From contig NZ_CP013380.1 in NCBI RefSeq assembly GCF_001513745.1, positions 1,922,001-1,986,000 on the forward strand: 64,000 bases of DNA, given 5' to 3'. This document shows, piece by piece, positions 26,538 through 34,271 of this stretch (positions are counted from its first letter, which is position 1; every line of letters starts with the position of its first letter). A program made the position numbers and the translations under genes. The notes under the pieces were generated by a model, which was not told the DNA's origin, ran no database searches, and was given only the letters and a program-made list of their open reading frames with translations. This DNA is from Burkholderia humptydooensis (GTDB taxonomy: Bacteria; Pseudomonadota; Gammaproteobacteria; Burkholderiales; Burkholderiaceae).

Positions 26538-27047
26538 GGGAGCTCCTGTGTGGTCGTCGGACGAAAATCCGGAAGGCGGGCGCGGCGCTCGACCGCCTGC
26601 GCGGCGCGCGTCCCGCGCTATTAGTAGCACGGCGGCGGGCCGTTGGGCGGCAATGCGACATCTGCTTACAACCGAAACGAATCGAAATCGCGGCGGCGCG
26701 GGGAATGCGCCGGCCGGCGTGTCCGCCGATGCGTGTTGCGGGTCGGGGCGGGCGCGCATCGAATATGCAGGGGCGCGACGAACGGTGTCCGGTGTCGTCT
26801 GCGGCGCGGACGCTGTGCGAGGCATTGCGGGAGTCGAGCAAAGGCCGGAAGCGCGCAAGCGCCGGACGTCACGGCAGCCGTGAATGTTGCGGCAGCGCAC
26901 GTCCCGGCGATATGCGGACCGGCGATGCGCCGATATCGATGCGTCAGCGCGTTGAGGAAACCCATGCGGCCGCGCCTGCGCGGCGCCGCGTTTCGCCCGC
27001 CGGGCGGCGAGCGAGCCTGCGAAATCGTTCTCGATGAGGAGCCTGGC
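26538..27047. other. intergenic region, no gene recognised
   Basis: 510 nt between the Spy-like gene (leftward) and a small secreted protein gene (rightward), so it must contain both promoters. I see no convincing -35/-10 pair, repeat or RNA gene. Open frames across it are Arg/Ala-rich and lack initiation signals. Confidence 0.5.
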
Positions 27048-27500
27048 ATGCGCACGACGAAGTCATCATCCGGCATTTCCGCGCGACTCGGCGCGGTCGC
27101 GATGTTTACCGCACTGTTCACCGCATTCGCGCTCGCGGGCGGCGCCGCGCAAGCCCAGAGCGCCGTGCCGGCACCGGGTTCGGCAGTCGCGACGCCGGAC
27201 AACGCGATCCTGCTCACCGTCTTTCTGCGGCACGACGAATCGCGTCCGCTCGCCGAGCTGAACGCGCAGCTCGCACGGCAAGGCTTTTACAAGGCGTTTC
27301 CGCCGGCGGGCGTCGAGGTCGTGAGCTGGACGGTCGCGATGGGGATCGGCCAGGTCGTCGTGCTGCGCCTGCCGGCGTCGCGGCTGCGCGAGGTGAATCG
27401 CGTGCTCGAGGACACCGCGTGGGGCGCGTATCGCACCGAGTTCTATCCGACGTACGACTACAAGGCGATCGGCCTCGCGCAGCACGCGAAGGCGCAGTGA
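27048..27500 (+). CDS. small secreted protein of unknown function
   Basis: 150-residue protein. A signal peptide (about 1-38, ending near GGAAQAQ) is followed by a compact domain with alternating hydrophobic residues: AILLTVFLRHDESRPLAELNAQLARQ, then EVVSWTVAMGIGQVVVLRLPASRLREVNRVLE. GATGAGGAG precedes the ATG at 27048. I do not recognise the family. The C-terminal domain could form a small alpha/beta fold of the dimeric-barrel kind, but this is only a guess. Confidence 0.7.
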   Translation: MRTTKSSSGISARLGAVAMFTALFTAFALAGGAAQAQSAVPAPGSAVATPDNAILLTVFLRHDESRPLAELNAQLARQGFYKAFPPAGVEVVSWTVAMGIGQVVVLRLPASRLREVNRVLEDTAWGAYRTEFYPTYDYKAIGLAQHAKAQ

Positions 27501-27558
27501 GCGGTGCGAACGGCGAGCAGGCGCCGAACGGGCGCGGCCGGGAAGGGCGGCGGTCGAA

Positions 27559-27720
27559 GTGCTTCGGCATGTGTCTGGTCGAGCTGACCAGCACACCTGG
27601 CTGCGGGAGCACGCGAGCACGTCGGCGTTCCTCGCGGGCAGCGGTGCGCGGCTGCCCGAATTCGACGAGCCGGCGCTGTGCCGCTATCTCGTGCATTCGA
27701 TCGGCATTGCGCCGGTGTGA
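27559..27720 (+). CDS. possible 53-residue protein or 3' gene remnant
   Basis: A GTG at 27559 opens a 53-residue frame ending in LCRYLVHSIGIAPV. Unlike most alternative frames here it is not Arg-dominated and reads like the C-terminus of a real soluble protein (for example LPEFDEPALCRYLVHS). There is no clear ribosome-binding site and no recognised family. It could be a genuine small protein or the tail of a gene lost by deletion. Confidence 0.25.
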   Translation: MLRHVSGRADQHTWLREHASTSAFLAGSGARLPEFDEPALCRYLVHSIGIAPV

Positions 27721-27790
27721 CGCATCGCATCGTGGCGCGCCCGGTGCGCGGCGGGGCCGTGGCGACGGCCGCTCGAACGATGGACAGGAC

Positions 27791-27826
27791 GACGGATAGA
27801 ACGACGGATAGAACGACGGATAGAAC
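27791..27826. repeat. 12-bp tandem repeat, three copies
   Basis: GACGGATAGAAC is repeated three times without interruption in the intergenic region upstream of the Lrp/AsnC-type gene, with a degenerate copy just before it. It is too short and regular for a CRISPR array and looks like a variable-number tandem repeat. Confidence 0.85.
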
Positions 27827-27916
27827 GGACGATCGGAACGGCCCTTGCGCGGCCGCCGGCTTGGGCGCACGGCCGTTCGGCGCTATCATCGCGGCACCTC
27901 CATTCGCCGATCCGCC

Positions 27917-28378
27917 ATGCGCCCACCCCGACTCGATCAACTCGACGACCTCGACCGCAACCTCGTCGCGCTGCTGCAGGCGAACGCGCGCGCGAGCGTC
28001 GCGGATCTCGCGCGGCAACTGGGCGTCGCGCGCACGACGGTGCTCGCGCGGATCGCGCGGCTCGAGCGCACGCAGGTGATCGCAGGCTACAGCGTGCGGC
28101 TCGGACAGGACGTGCTCGACGCGAGCATCTATGCGTACGTCGGCATCATCCTCGCGCCGAAGTACGGCAAGGATGTGCTCAAGCGTCTCGACCGCATGCC
28201 CGAGGTGCAACTGCTGTGCGCGGTGAGCGGAGAGTACGACTATGTCGCGTGGCTGCGCGCCGATTCGCCCGAACGCCTGAACGACCTGCTCGATCAGATC
28301 GGCGCGCTCGAAGGCGTCGAGCGGACGACGACGTCGATCATCCTCGCGCGCAAGATCGATCGCGGGACGATCGGCTGA
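27917..28378 (+). CDS. Lrp/AsnC family transcriptional regulator
   Basis: 153-residue regulator. The N-terminal winged HTH (about 6-55: LDDLDRNLVALLQANARASV, GVARTTVLARIARLER) is joined to a C-terminal RAM/AsnC ligand-binding domain (about 75-145). Such proteins form octamers that bind amino acids. Start MRPPRLDQLDDLD at 27917 is the usual distance before the HTH. The next gene in the same direction is an unrelated membrane protein, so the target is not evident. Confidence 0.87.
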   Translation: MRPPRLDQLDDLDRNLVALLQANARASVADLARQLGVARTTVLARIARLERTQVIAGYSVRLGQDVLDASIYAYVGIILAPKYGKDVLKRLDRMPEVQLLCAVSGEYDYVAWLRADSPERLNDLLDQIGALEGVERTTTSIILARKIDRGTIG

Positions 28379-28432
28379 CGCGCACGACGCACGACGACGG
28401 ACACGACCACCCTGACGAGAGAGATCGGGATC

Positions 28433-29536
28433 ATGACGACGAGCCAAACCTATTCGCGCCCCGAGCGGTTGCTGCAGATCGCATCGTGGGGCATTGCCGT
28501 GGCGTTCGCGCTGTTCCTCAACATGCTCGGCAGCCTCGTGATCCGCGACATGGCGTTCGCGCCGCGCGGCGGGCCGCCGACGCTCGAGCGCTACGCCGAT
28601 ACGCGGGCCGACGCCGCGCTGCGCGCGACGCAGCGGGAGCTGCAGCGCGAGCAGGGCGCGCTGACCGACAAGGCCGATGCGTTCGCGACCGCCCGCAATC
28701 GCGCGCAGCAGGAATACAACCAGGCGAAGGAGAGCTTTCGCAACTGGATCGCGACGCGCAGCGCGACGGGCGACGCGAGCCGCAATCCGGACGTGCTCGC
28801 GCGCACGCGCCAGCTTGACGCGCTGCAGACGGCGGTGGCCGGCTGGCAGCGCCAGCAGGACCAGATCGCCGACCAGCTCGACGCGCTGCGCAAGCGCCAG
28901 GACGACGTGAGCGCGCAGCTTTCGCAATCGCAGGCGCAGGCCGAGCGGCGCTACGAGCAGGCGAGCCGCCGCTACGAGCTCGTCGTGTTCGCGTGGCGGC
29001 TCGCGTTCACGCTGCCGATTCTCGCGCTCGCCGTCTGGCTTTTCGTCCGTTACCGGAAGGTGCGCTACTGGCCGTTCGTCCATGGCTTCGGGATGTTCGC
29101 GCTGACGGCGTTCTTCGTCGAGCTCGTGCCGTATCTGCCTAGCTTCGGCGGCTACGTGCGTGTGACCGTCGGCATCGTGCTCACCGTGTTCGCGGGCATC
29201 TACATGCTGCGCGCGTTCCAGCGCTACGTCGAGCGCAAGCGCGAGGAGATGCGGCGCAGCCAGCGCGAGCGTGCACAGGCGATCGGCTACGAGAAGGCGA
29301 TCGCCGCCTATCAGAAAAAGCTCTGCCCGTCGTGCGACAAGCCGTGGAGCCTGGGCGGCGACGGCGCGACGTTCTGCATCCACTGCGGGCTCAGGCTGTT
29401 CGAGCAGTGCGCCGGATGCGGCACGCGCAACTTTGCGTTCTTCCCGTTCTGCAGCGGCTGCGGCGCATCGGTCAAGCATGCGGAAGACGGCGGCGCGCTC
29501 GCGTCCGGCGCGAAACGGGACGCGGCGGGCGGGTAG
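28433..29536 (+). CDS. membrane protein with coiled coil and double zinc ribbon
   Basis: 367 residues. TM1 (about 15-37), a long coiled coil (about 55-185), a group of three hydrophobic segments (about 190-260), then a cytoplasmic basic helix and a C-terminal pair of zinc ribbons with four CxxC knuckles (CPSC, CIHC, CAGC, CSGC; about 295-345). The arrangement suggests a membrane-anchored scaffold whose zinc ribbons face the cytoplasm. I do not recognise a named family. The ATG at 28433 follows GAGAGATCGGGATC. A long-stem inverted repeat lies about 80 nt after its stop. Confidence 0.7.
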   Translation: MTTSQTYSRPERLLQIASWGIAVAFALFLNMLGSLVIRDMAFAPRGGPPTLERYADTRADAALRATQRELQREQGALTDKADAFATARNRAQQEYNQAKESFRNWIATRSATGDASRNPDVLARTRQLDALQTAVAGWQRQQDQIADQLDALRKRQDDVSAQLSQSQAQAERRYEQASRRYELVVFAWRLAFTLPILALAVWLFVRYRKVRYWPFVHGFGMFALTAFFVELVPYLPSFGGYVRVTVGIVLTVFAGIYMLRAFQRYVERKREEMRRSQRERAQAIGYEKAIAAYQKKLCPSCDKPWSLGGDGATFCIHCGLRLFEQCAGCGTRNFAFFPFCSGCGASVKHAEDGGALASGAKRDAAGG

Positions 29537-29616
29537 CCCAGGCGATCCGCGCCGCGCCGGATCGCAGCCGCCGTCGGCGGCCCGGCGTCCGCCCGGTCCG
29601 TCCGCGATCGCGTGCT

Positions 29617-29666
29617 TTGGCTTTCCGGTGTCCGATCACGGAAAATCCGACGTTTCGGAAAGCCAA
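29617..29666. terminator. long inverted repeat downstream of the zinc-ribbon gene
   Basis: TTGGCTTTCCG (29617-29627) and CGGAAAGCCAA (29656-29666) are perfect complements of 11 bp around a 28-nt loop that itself contains TCCG-atca-CGGA. No T-run follows, so it may be a transcript-end or processing structure rather than a classic terminator. The rest of 29537-29900 is AT-richer than its surroundings and holds no gene that I can support. Confidence 0.45.
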
Positions 29667-29900
29667 TTCGCATGCCGGCCGTGTGTTATGCTCGATCGCC
29701 GGTTTCATGTCGAAAAAGGCAATGTAATTGTTTTGTCGGCGCCGCGTCGGATATTTCGAATGAGGGCGCTTCGCTCGCGAAAATCGATTTCGCCGGCGTG
29801 CTTTGCCGCTCGCAGGTTTGTCGCGATCGGCGGTTTTATGAAAATCAATCAGACCTCGCGTTCAACGAGGCAATTGAAGCGATAAAAATACAGCTATCCG

Positions 29901-30392
29901 ATGGCCAAGATGAAAAAACTGATTTCGCTATTCGCTTTCGCGCTGATGTTCGCTTGCGGAAATGCATTTTCCTTCGATCTGGTGATATCCGGAGATATCG
30001 ATAAATACACCGATCCGAAAAGCAAGAGCTATGTTTTCAGCGAAACCGAATTGATGCGGATGCCGGTGCGGGAGATCCGGACCTCGACCGCGTGGACCGC
30101 GGAAAGCCGGTTCGAGGGCGTGCCGATTCTCGACCTGCTGAAAAAAGTGGGCGCCAGGGGAAAGGCGATCACCGTCTATACGCTGGATGACTATTACGAA
30201 GATATTCCCGTTTCGGATTTTGAGAAATATGGTACAATTCTGGCCTATAAAATGAACGGAAAAATGCTGTCCCTGAAGAATTTCGGGCCTTTGTTCGTCA
30301 TATATCCGCGTGATACCGGAGGCGCCGAATTGAGCGGTCCGCTGTACAGCACTCGATTTCTTTGGCAGGTGTATAAAATCGTCGTCAAGTGA
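29901..30392 (+). CDS. exported SUOX-fold (molybdopterin-oxidoreductase-like) protein
   Basis: 163-residue protein with a signal peptide (about 1-24) and a single oxidoreductase molybdopterin-binding (sulfite-oxidase-fold) domain: AESRFEGVPILDLLKKVGARG, ITVYTLDDYYEDIPVSDFEKYG and GPLFVIYPRD. The mature part has no cysteine, so the usual molybdenum ligand is missing and catalysis is unlikely. The stop codon overlaps the GTG start of a hybrid histidine kinase, so the protein is probably a periplasmic sensor partner for that kinase. Base composition is visibly AT-richer than in upstream genes. Confidence 0.75.
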   Translation: MAKMKKLISLFAFALMFACGNAFSFDLVISGDIDKYTDPKSKSYVFSETELMRMPVREIRTSTAWTAESRFEGVPILDLLKKVGARGKAITVYTLDDYYEDIPVSDFEKYGTILAYKMNGKMLSLKNFGPLFVIYPRDTGGAELSGPLYSTRFLWQVYKIVVK

Positions 30393-32227
30393 AATTAATG
30401 AAATCGTCGCCGATCGGCAGCATCCGGCTTTATCTGGTCCTGACGCTCCTGATGGTTGCGGCGATGTCTTCGGCCATCTATTGCTACAGCAACCTGTTTT
30501 CCGAGCGCAGCTTTCTGGCTCTCGTCGGAACGCAGGAAGACTACGCATCGTCTACCGCACAGTTTGAAACCCGGCTCGCGGACTTCGAATTGCTTCTTTA
30601 CAGGAAGGATTGGGGGTGCCTCAGCGAGTGCAAGGATCTGAAATCGGAATTCGACATTCTCGAATCGAAGTTCTTCGTGCTGTCGAATCGATCGGAATCC
30701 ACTCGCCTGCTTTATGCGGAGCAGGGTTATGACGAGCGCATCGAGCGGATTCGCACGCTGTTCGCGGACGTCGGGCGCATCATGGAGCTGCCCGGGATGA
30801 CGCAGAAGTCGCTGACGGAGGTGGCCGAGAAGATACGGTTGATCCGCATCGAGGCGCTGAACCTGTCGGCATTGGCGGCGCACGCGGAGGCGAAGCAGCG
30901 TGACCGGACATACCGGATCTTTCTCAAGAATCGCACGATCATCCTGATTGGCGTATCGATCATCATCTCGTCGGTCGCGATCATCGGGTTCATCACGATA
31001 TTCAACATCCAGCAGAGCAGAAAGACGATCCGGCAGCAGGCGCAGGCGCTCGCCGCGGAACGGCGCGCGACCGCGGCCGCCAGCGAGGCGGTGCGCGCGA
31101 AGAATGCGTTTCTCGGCGCGATCGGCCACGAGCTCCGGACGCCGCTGCAGAGCATCACGTCCGCGATCGACGTGATCTCGGGCGCGCGGATCGCGCTCGA
31201 GCACACCGACACGATCAAGCGGCTGGAACTCGCGGCGATGCAGATCGAGTCGCAGATGCGCGATCTGACCGATTACGCGCGGCTCGACAGCGGCAAGCTG
31301 GAACTGAGAAACAGCGACTTCAGGCTCGCGCCGATCGTCACCGCCACCGCGACCGAGGCGGTCTCGCTGATCGGCAGGAAACCCGTTCGGCTCATCTGCG
31401 AGAACCACGGGATCGACGACGTGTGTCTTCATTCGGATGCCGCGAGGATTCGCCAGATCATGACGAATCTGTTGAGCAATGCGATCAAGAACACCCGTGC
31501 GGGAAGCGTCAAGCTCTCCTGCGAGCTGGCGCCGGGCGCGCAGGGCGGCCGCCTGCGGCTGCGGGTCGAGGACACCGGCACGGGCATTCCCGCCGACAAG
31601 CTCGACCATATCTTCCATCCGTTCACGCAGATCGATCACGGGCAGACGAACATTCACGACGGCGCAGGCATGGGGCTGTCGATCGTGAAGGGGCTGGTCG
31701 ACTTGTTCGGCGGCGGGATCGGCGTGCGCAGCGAGGTCGGCAAAGGGAGCGTTTTCACCGTCGATTTGCCGGTCCGGATATCGCGCGTCGCCGCGGGGCC
31801 GGGCGCGGGCGGCGACGACCCGGCGCAAGCGGAGGACGGCGGCGTTTTCTCGACGCCGCATCATGTGCTCGTCGTCGACGACAACAAATCCGCGTTGAGC
31901 TCGTTTTCGTCGCTGCTGGAGCAGATCGGCTGCACTTGCGAGCCGTGCGATTCGGCGGAGCGCGCGATGCAGAAGCTGATGCGCCGTCCGTACGACGTGC
32001 TGCTGCTGGATCTCCACATGCCGGAGCGCGACGGCATTTCGGTGGCGAAGGAGTTGCGGCTGACGCGCGGCCCGAACTACAGGATTCCCGTGGTGGGCGT
32101 CAGCGCTCACGCACCCGAGCTTCTCACCGAAGAGCAGATGGCGCTGTTCGACGATTATCTGATGAAGCCGGTTCGGCGGGAGATCCTGTTTCGGACGCTG
32201 AAGCGGCTGGTTTCCGTCAGCGGTTGA
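30389..32227 (+). CDS. hybrid sensor histidine kinase with receiver domain
   Basis: 612 residues. TM1 (about 12-34), a periplasmic sensor region of about 145 residues rich in charged helices, TM2 (about 183-206), a HisKA domain with the phospho-accepting His247 in GAIGHELRTPLQ, a HATPase domain (N, G1 and G2 boxes ending near residue 470), and a C-terminal receiver with VVDDNK and the phospho-acceptor Asp near 541 in LLLDLHMPERDG. The GTG at 30389 overlaps the preceding stop (GTGA); an ATG at 30398 is an alternative. It probably passes its signal to the convergent BetR-REC protein, whose 3' end overlaps by 11 nt. Confidence 0.88.
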   Translation: MKLMKSSPIGSIRLYLVLTLLMVAAMSSAIYCYSNLFSERSFLALVGTQEDYASSTAQFETRLADFELLLYRKDWGCLSECKDLKSEFDILESKFFVLSNRSESTRLLYAEQGYDERIERIRTLFADVGRIMELPGMTQKSLTEVAEKIRLIRIEALNLSALAAHAEAKQRDRTYRIFLKNRTIILIGVSIIISSVAIIGFITIFNIQQSRKTIRQQAQALAAERRATAAASEAVRAKNAFLGAIGHELRTPLQSITSAIDVISGARIALEHTDTIKRLELAAMQIESQMRDLTDYARLDSGKLELRNSDFRLAPIVTATATEAVSLIGRKPVRLICENHGIDDVCLHSDAARIRQIMTNLLSNAIKNTRAGSVKLSCELAPGAQGGRLRLRVEDTGTGIPADKLDHIFHPFTQIDHGQTNIHDGAGMGLSIVKGLVDLFGGGIGVRSEVGKGSVFTVDLPVRISRVAAGPGAGGDDPAQAEDGGVFSTPHHVLVVDDNKSALSSFSSLLEQIGCTCEPCDSAERAMQKLMRRPYDVLLLDLHMPERDGISVAKELRLTRGPNYRIPVVGVSAHAPELLTEEQMALFDDYLMKPVRREILFRTLKRLVSVSG

Positions 32228-33068
32228 AGTGGCGGTCGAACGCCGCCTTGATGACCGATAGCCGGATCGGCTTTTCATACGGGCCGAGAATGTCGAAAGT
32301 GCGCATCGCGCGCGCGATTTCCGATTCACGCTCGCTCGTGTTCAATTGCCCCGTCAGCACCAGAATCGGCGCGTCCGGATTTTCCGATTGCCGGATCTCC
32401 GTCATGCAGCTTTCGGACGTTTCGCGGCCGATGATCCAGTCGACGACGAAGCCGTCGAACATGTTGTCCCGCACGGCTTCGTTGAACGAATCGATGTCGT
32501 AGTAGGTGTAGGTGTTGAAACCTTGCGCGCGCAGATACTTCGACAACTCGTCCGCCGCTTCCGGCGAGTCGTCCAGAATCGCGATGCTCAGCCTGCGGAT
32601 CTCCTCGACGGTCGGCGCGATCCTGACCTCGCGCACGGCGTAATGCGGCGCTTCCGGGGCCTGGTCGTGAGCATGGATCGACCATCGATGGTTGATCCGC
32701 ACGGCGACGAGGTCCGATTTCTGATCGGCGGACAACGCTTCGCCGATATGCGCATGGCATGCGATGCGCGTGTCGCCGATGGCGAGCAGCGCGTCGACGG
32801 GATCGCCTTCGACCGGCGCGGCATCGGCGAGCGGCGCGCCGAACAACTGGCCGACATCTTCTCCGAATTCCGCGGTGATCTGGTTGACCTGATGGATCGC
32901 CCAGGGGCTTTGGCCTTTGAGCTTGCGATGCGCTTGCGAGAAGCTCAGATTGAGAATCCGGCTCACGGTGTTCGCATGCTGGCGCTTGCTGATGCCGTTC
33001 TTCGTCAGGATTTCCCGGATGCGATTGGCGATCTGGATGGCGCTGGAATGCTGTTCGTGACTGTCCAT
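32217..33068 (-). CDS. BetR-type HTH response regulator
   Basis: 283 residues with unusual domain order: an N-terminal BetR-like HTH domain (about 10-75: GISKRQHANTVSRILNLSFS, then QAHRKLKGQSPW), a linker domain (about 90-155), and a C-terminal receiver (about 160-283) with the acidic pair in ILDDSPE, the phospho-acceptor Asp210 in FVVDWIIG and the Lys in YEKPIR. It is convergent with and overlaps the hybrid kinase gene, its likely phosphodonor. It is divergent from the nucleotide-modifying operon starting at 33602, with TGCGAT motifs in between, and therefore the best candidate regulator of that operon. Confidence 0.82.
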   Translation of the reverse strand: MDSHEQHSSAIQIANRIREILTKNGISKRQHANTVSRILNLSFSQAHRKLKGQSPWAIHQVNQITAEFGEDVGQLFGAPLADAAPVEGDPVDALLAIGDTRIACHAHIGEALSADQKSDLVAVRINHRWSIHAHDQAPEAPHYAVREVRIAPTVEEIRRLSIAILDDSPEAADELSKYLRAQGFNTYTYYDIDSFNEAVRDNMFDGFVVDWIIGRETSESCMTEIRQSENPDAPILVLTGQLNTSERESEIARAMRTFDILGPYEKPIRLSVIKAAFDRHFNR

Positions 33069-33601
33069 TATCGATAAGCGGTGGCTGTCTGATTTGCGTC
33101 TTCTTCGTCGCCGGCCGGTTCGCCGGGCGACGGGCAGTGAGGGCATGCGCGCTCCGGGGGCGGCATGGGCGCGCGAAGCGGACGGTCGGCATCGTAGCGC
33201 AAGTATTGCAGGCATGACACTATCGCACAGTCAATCAAAGATCGCATGTCATACCATAATTGGGCGAATAAATTATTCCTTACAGCAATTCTGGCTTAAG
33301 CATTGCATTTAAAAATCTGATAAATGCTTGACATGCGATGTTTTGTATCTAGAATGGTGCTGGGTGCGATAATTTGATTGCGTCTCATGCGATAAATGGC
33401 TGGCGGCATGCCGGACCGATGCATCCGCCATTCGGCCATGCGTGACGCCCGAGCCGCATCGCCGCACTTTCCTGTCGTCAGACTCGCCCGTTTTCCCGTT
33501 TCTCCCGGTTTTTCGCCTCACAGCATTTTGCGCAGCCGATCGGCTTCGATATTCATGGTCCCTGCGAGCACGGGGACCCGAGACAATATTTAGGAAGGCT
33601 T
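33069..33601. promoter_or_regulatory. divergent AT-rich regulatory region with TGCGAT boxes
   Basis: Toward the LOG gene: TTGACA (33328-33333), 16-nt spacer, TAGAAT (33350-33355), a strong sigma-70 promoter with a leader of about 240 nt. Toward the BetR-REC gene on the minus strand: TTGACT (33234-33229), 18-nt spacer, TGCAAT (33210-33205). TGCGAT occurs five times, at 33222 and 33241 on the minus strand and at 33334, 33365 and 33388 on the + strand. The 11-mer TGACATGCGAT is shared by both sides (33241-33251 inverted, 33329-33339), partly because it includes the -35 sequence. No gene is present. Confidence 0.6.
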
Positions 33602-34195
33602 ATGAGAAGGGATAGATTCCCGAGCGGTTTTCGCGTCACCGTCTACGCCGGATCGTCGTTCGGCATGGATCCCGCATTCGCGCGCGAGACGGAGAAATTC
33701 ATCGGGGATGTGGTGGCGTCCGGCGCCGAGATCGTTTATGGCGGCGGCAAGGTCGGCCTGATGGGCGTGGTCGCCAATACCGCGCTGGCGGCGGGCGGCA
33801 AGGTGACGGGCGTCATTCCGCGGGCGCTGACGAGCGGGGAGATTTCGCACACGTCGCTGACGGCGCTGCATATCGTCGATTCGATGTCGGCCAGGAAGAA
33901 GCTGATGGAGGACCTGGGCAACTGCTTCGTCGCATTGCCGGGCGGCATCGGCACGATCGAGGAGACGATCGAGGTGCTGTCGAATCTGATTCTCGGCAAT
34001 CACAAGAAGCCGATATTCCTGTTGAACGTCAATCGCTATTGGGACCGTCTGCTGGATCTGATCGCGCACGTGGTCGATTCCGGCTTTGCGAATCCGCTCG
34101 AGGGCAAGCTGCTCATCCGCGTCGACAGCAACGCGGCGCTGCTCGACGAGCTGGAGCGTTGGAATCCGCCGCGCCCCAGGTGGGGCGAGGGCTGA
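33602..34195 (+). CDS. LOG-family nucleotide 5'-monophosphate phosphoribohydrolase
   Basis: 197-residue Rossmann-like protein of the LOG family, which cleaves the N-glycosidic bond of nucleoside 5'-monophosphates to give free base and ribose 5-phosphate. Motifs present are YGGGKVGLMG (46-55), the Arg-Lys pair in SMSARKKLM (R98) and PGGIGTIEE (113-121) with the catalytic Glu. AGGAAGG precedes the ATG. It is the first gene of a compact operon with a thymidylate-synthase homologue, NTPase, aminohydrolase and formyltransferase. Release of a modified pyrimidine base is therefore more likely than cytokinin activation; this is inference by analogy with the CMP hydrolases BlsM and MilB, which belong to a different but related fold group. 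Confidence 0.85.
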   Translation: MRRDRFPSGFRVTVYAGSSFGMDPAFARETEKFIGDVVASGAEIVYGGGKVGLMGVVANTALAAGGKVTGVIPRALTSGEISHTSLTALHIVDSMSARKKLMEDLGNCFVALPGGIGTIEETIEVLSNLILGNHKKPIFLLNVNRYWDRLLDLIAHVVDSGFANPLEGKLLIRVDSNAALLDELERWNPPRPRWGEG

Positions 34196-34271
34196 TGTCG
34201 AAGTTGCGCCGTTCGTCCGCACGAAGGATGAACATTCACTGAGAAGTCCGAATTTAACCATTCACAAGACT

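Noticed and set aside
27791..27826. CRISPR-like array
   Set aside because: Units of 12 bp are directly adjacent without spacers.
33602..34195. Simple annotation of the LOG protein as cytokinin-activating enzyme
   Set aside because: No isopentenyltransferase is linked, and the flanking enzymes act on pyrimidine-type nucleotides; the family also contains general nucleotide hydrolases.
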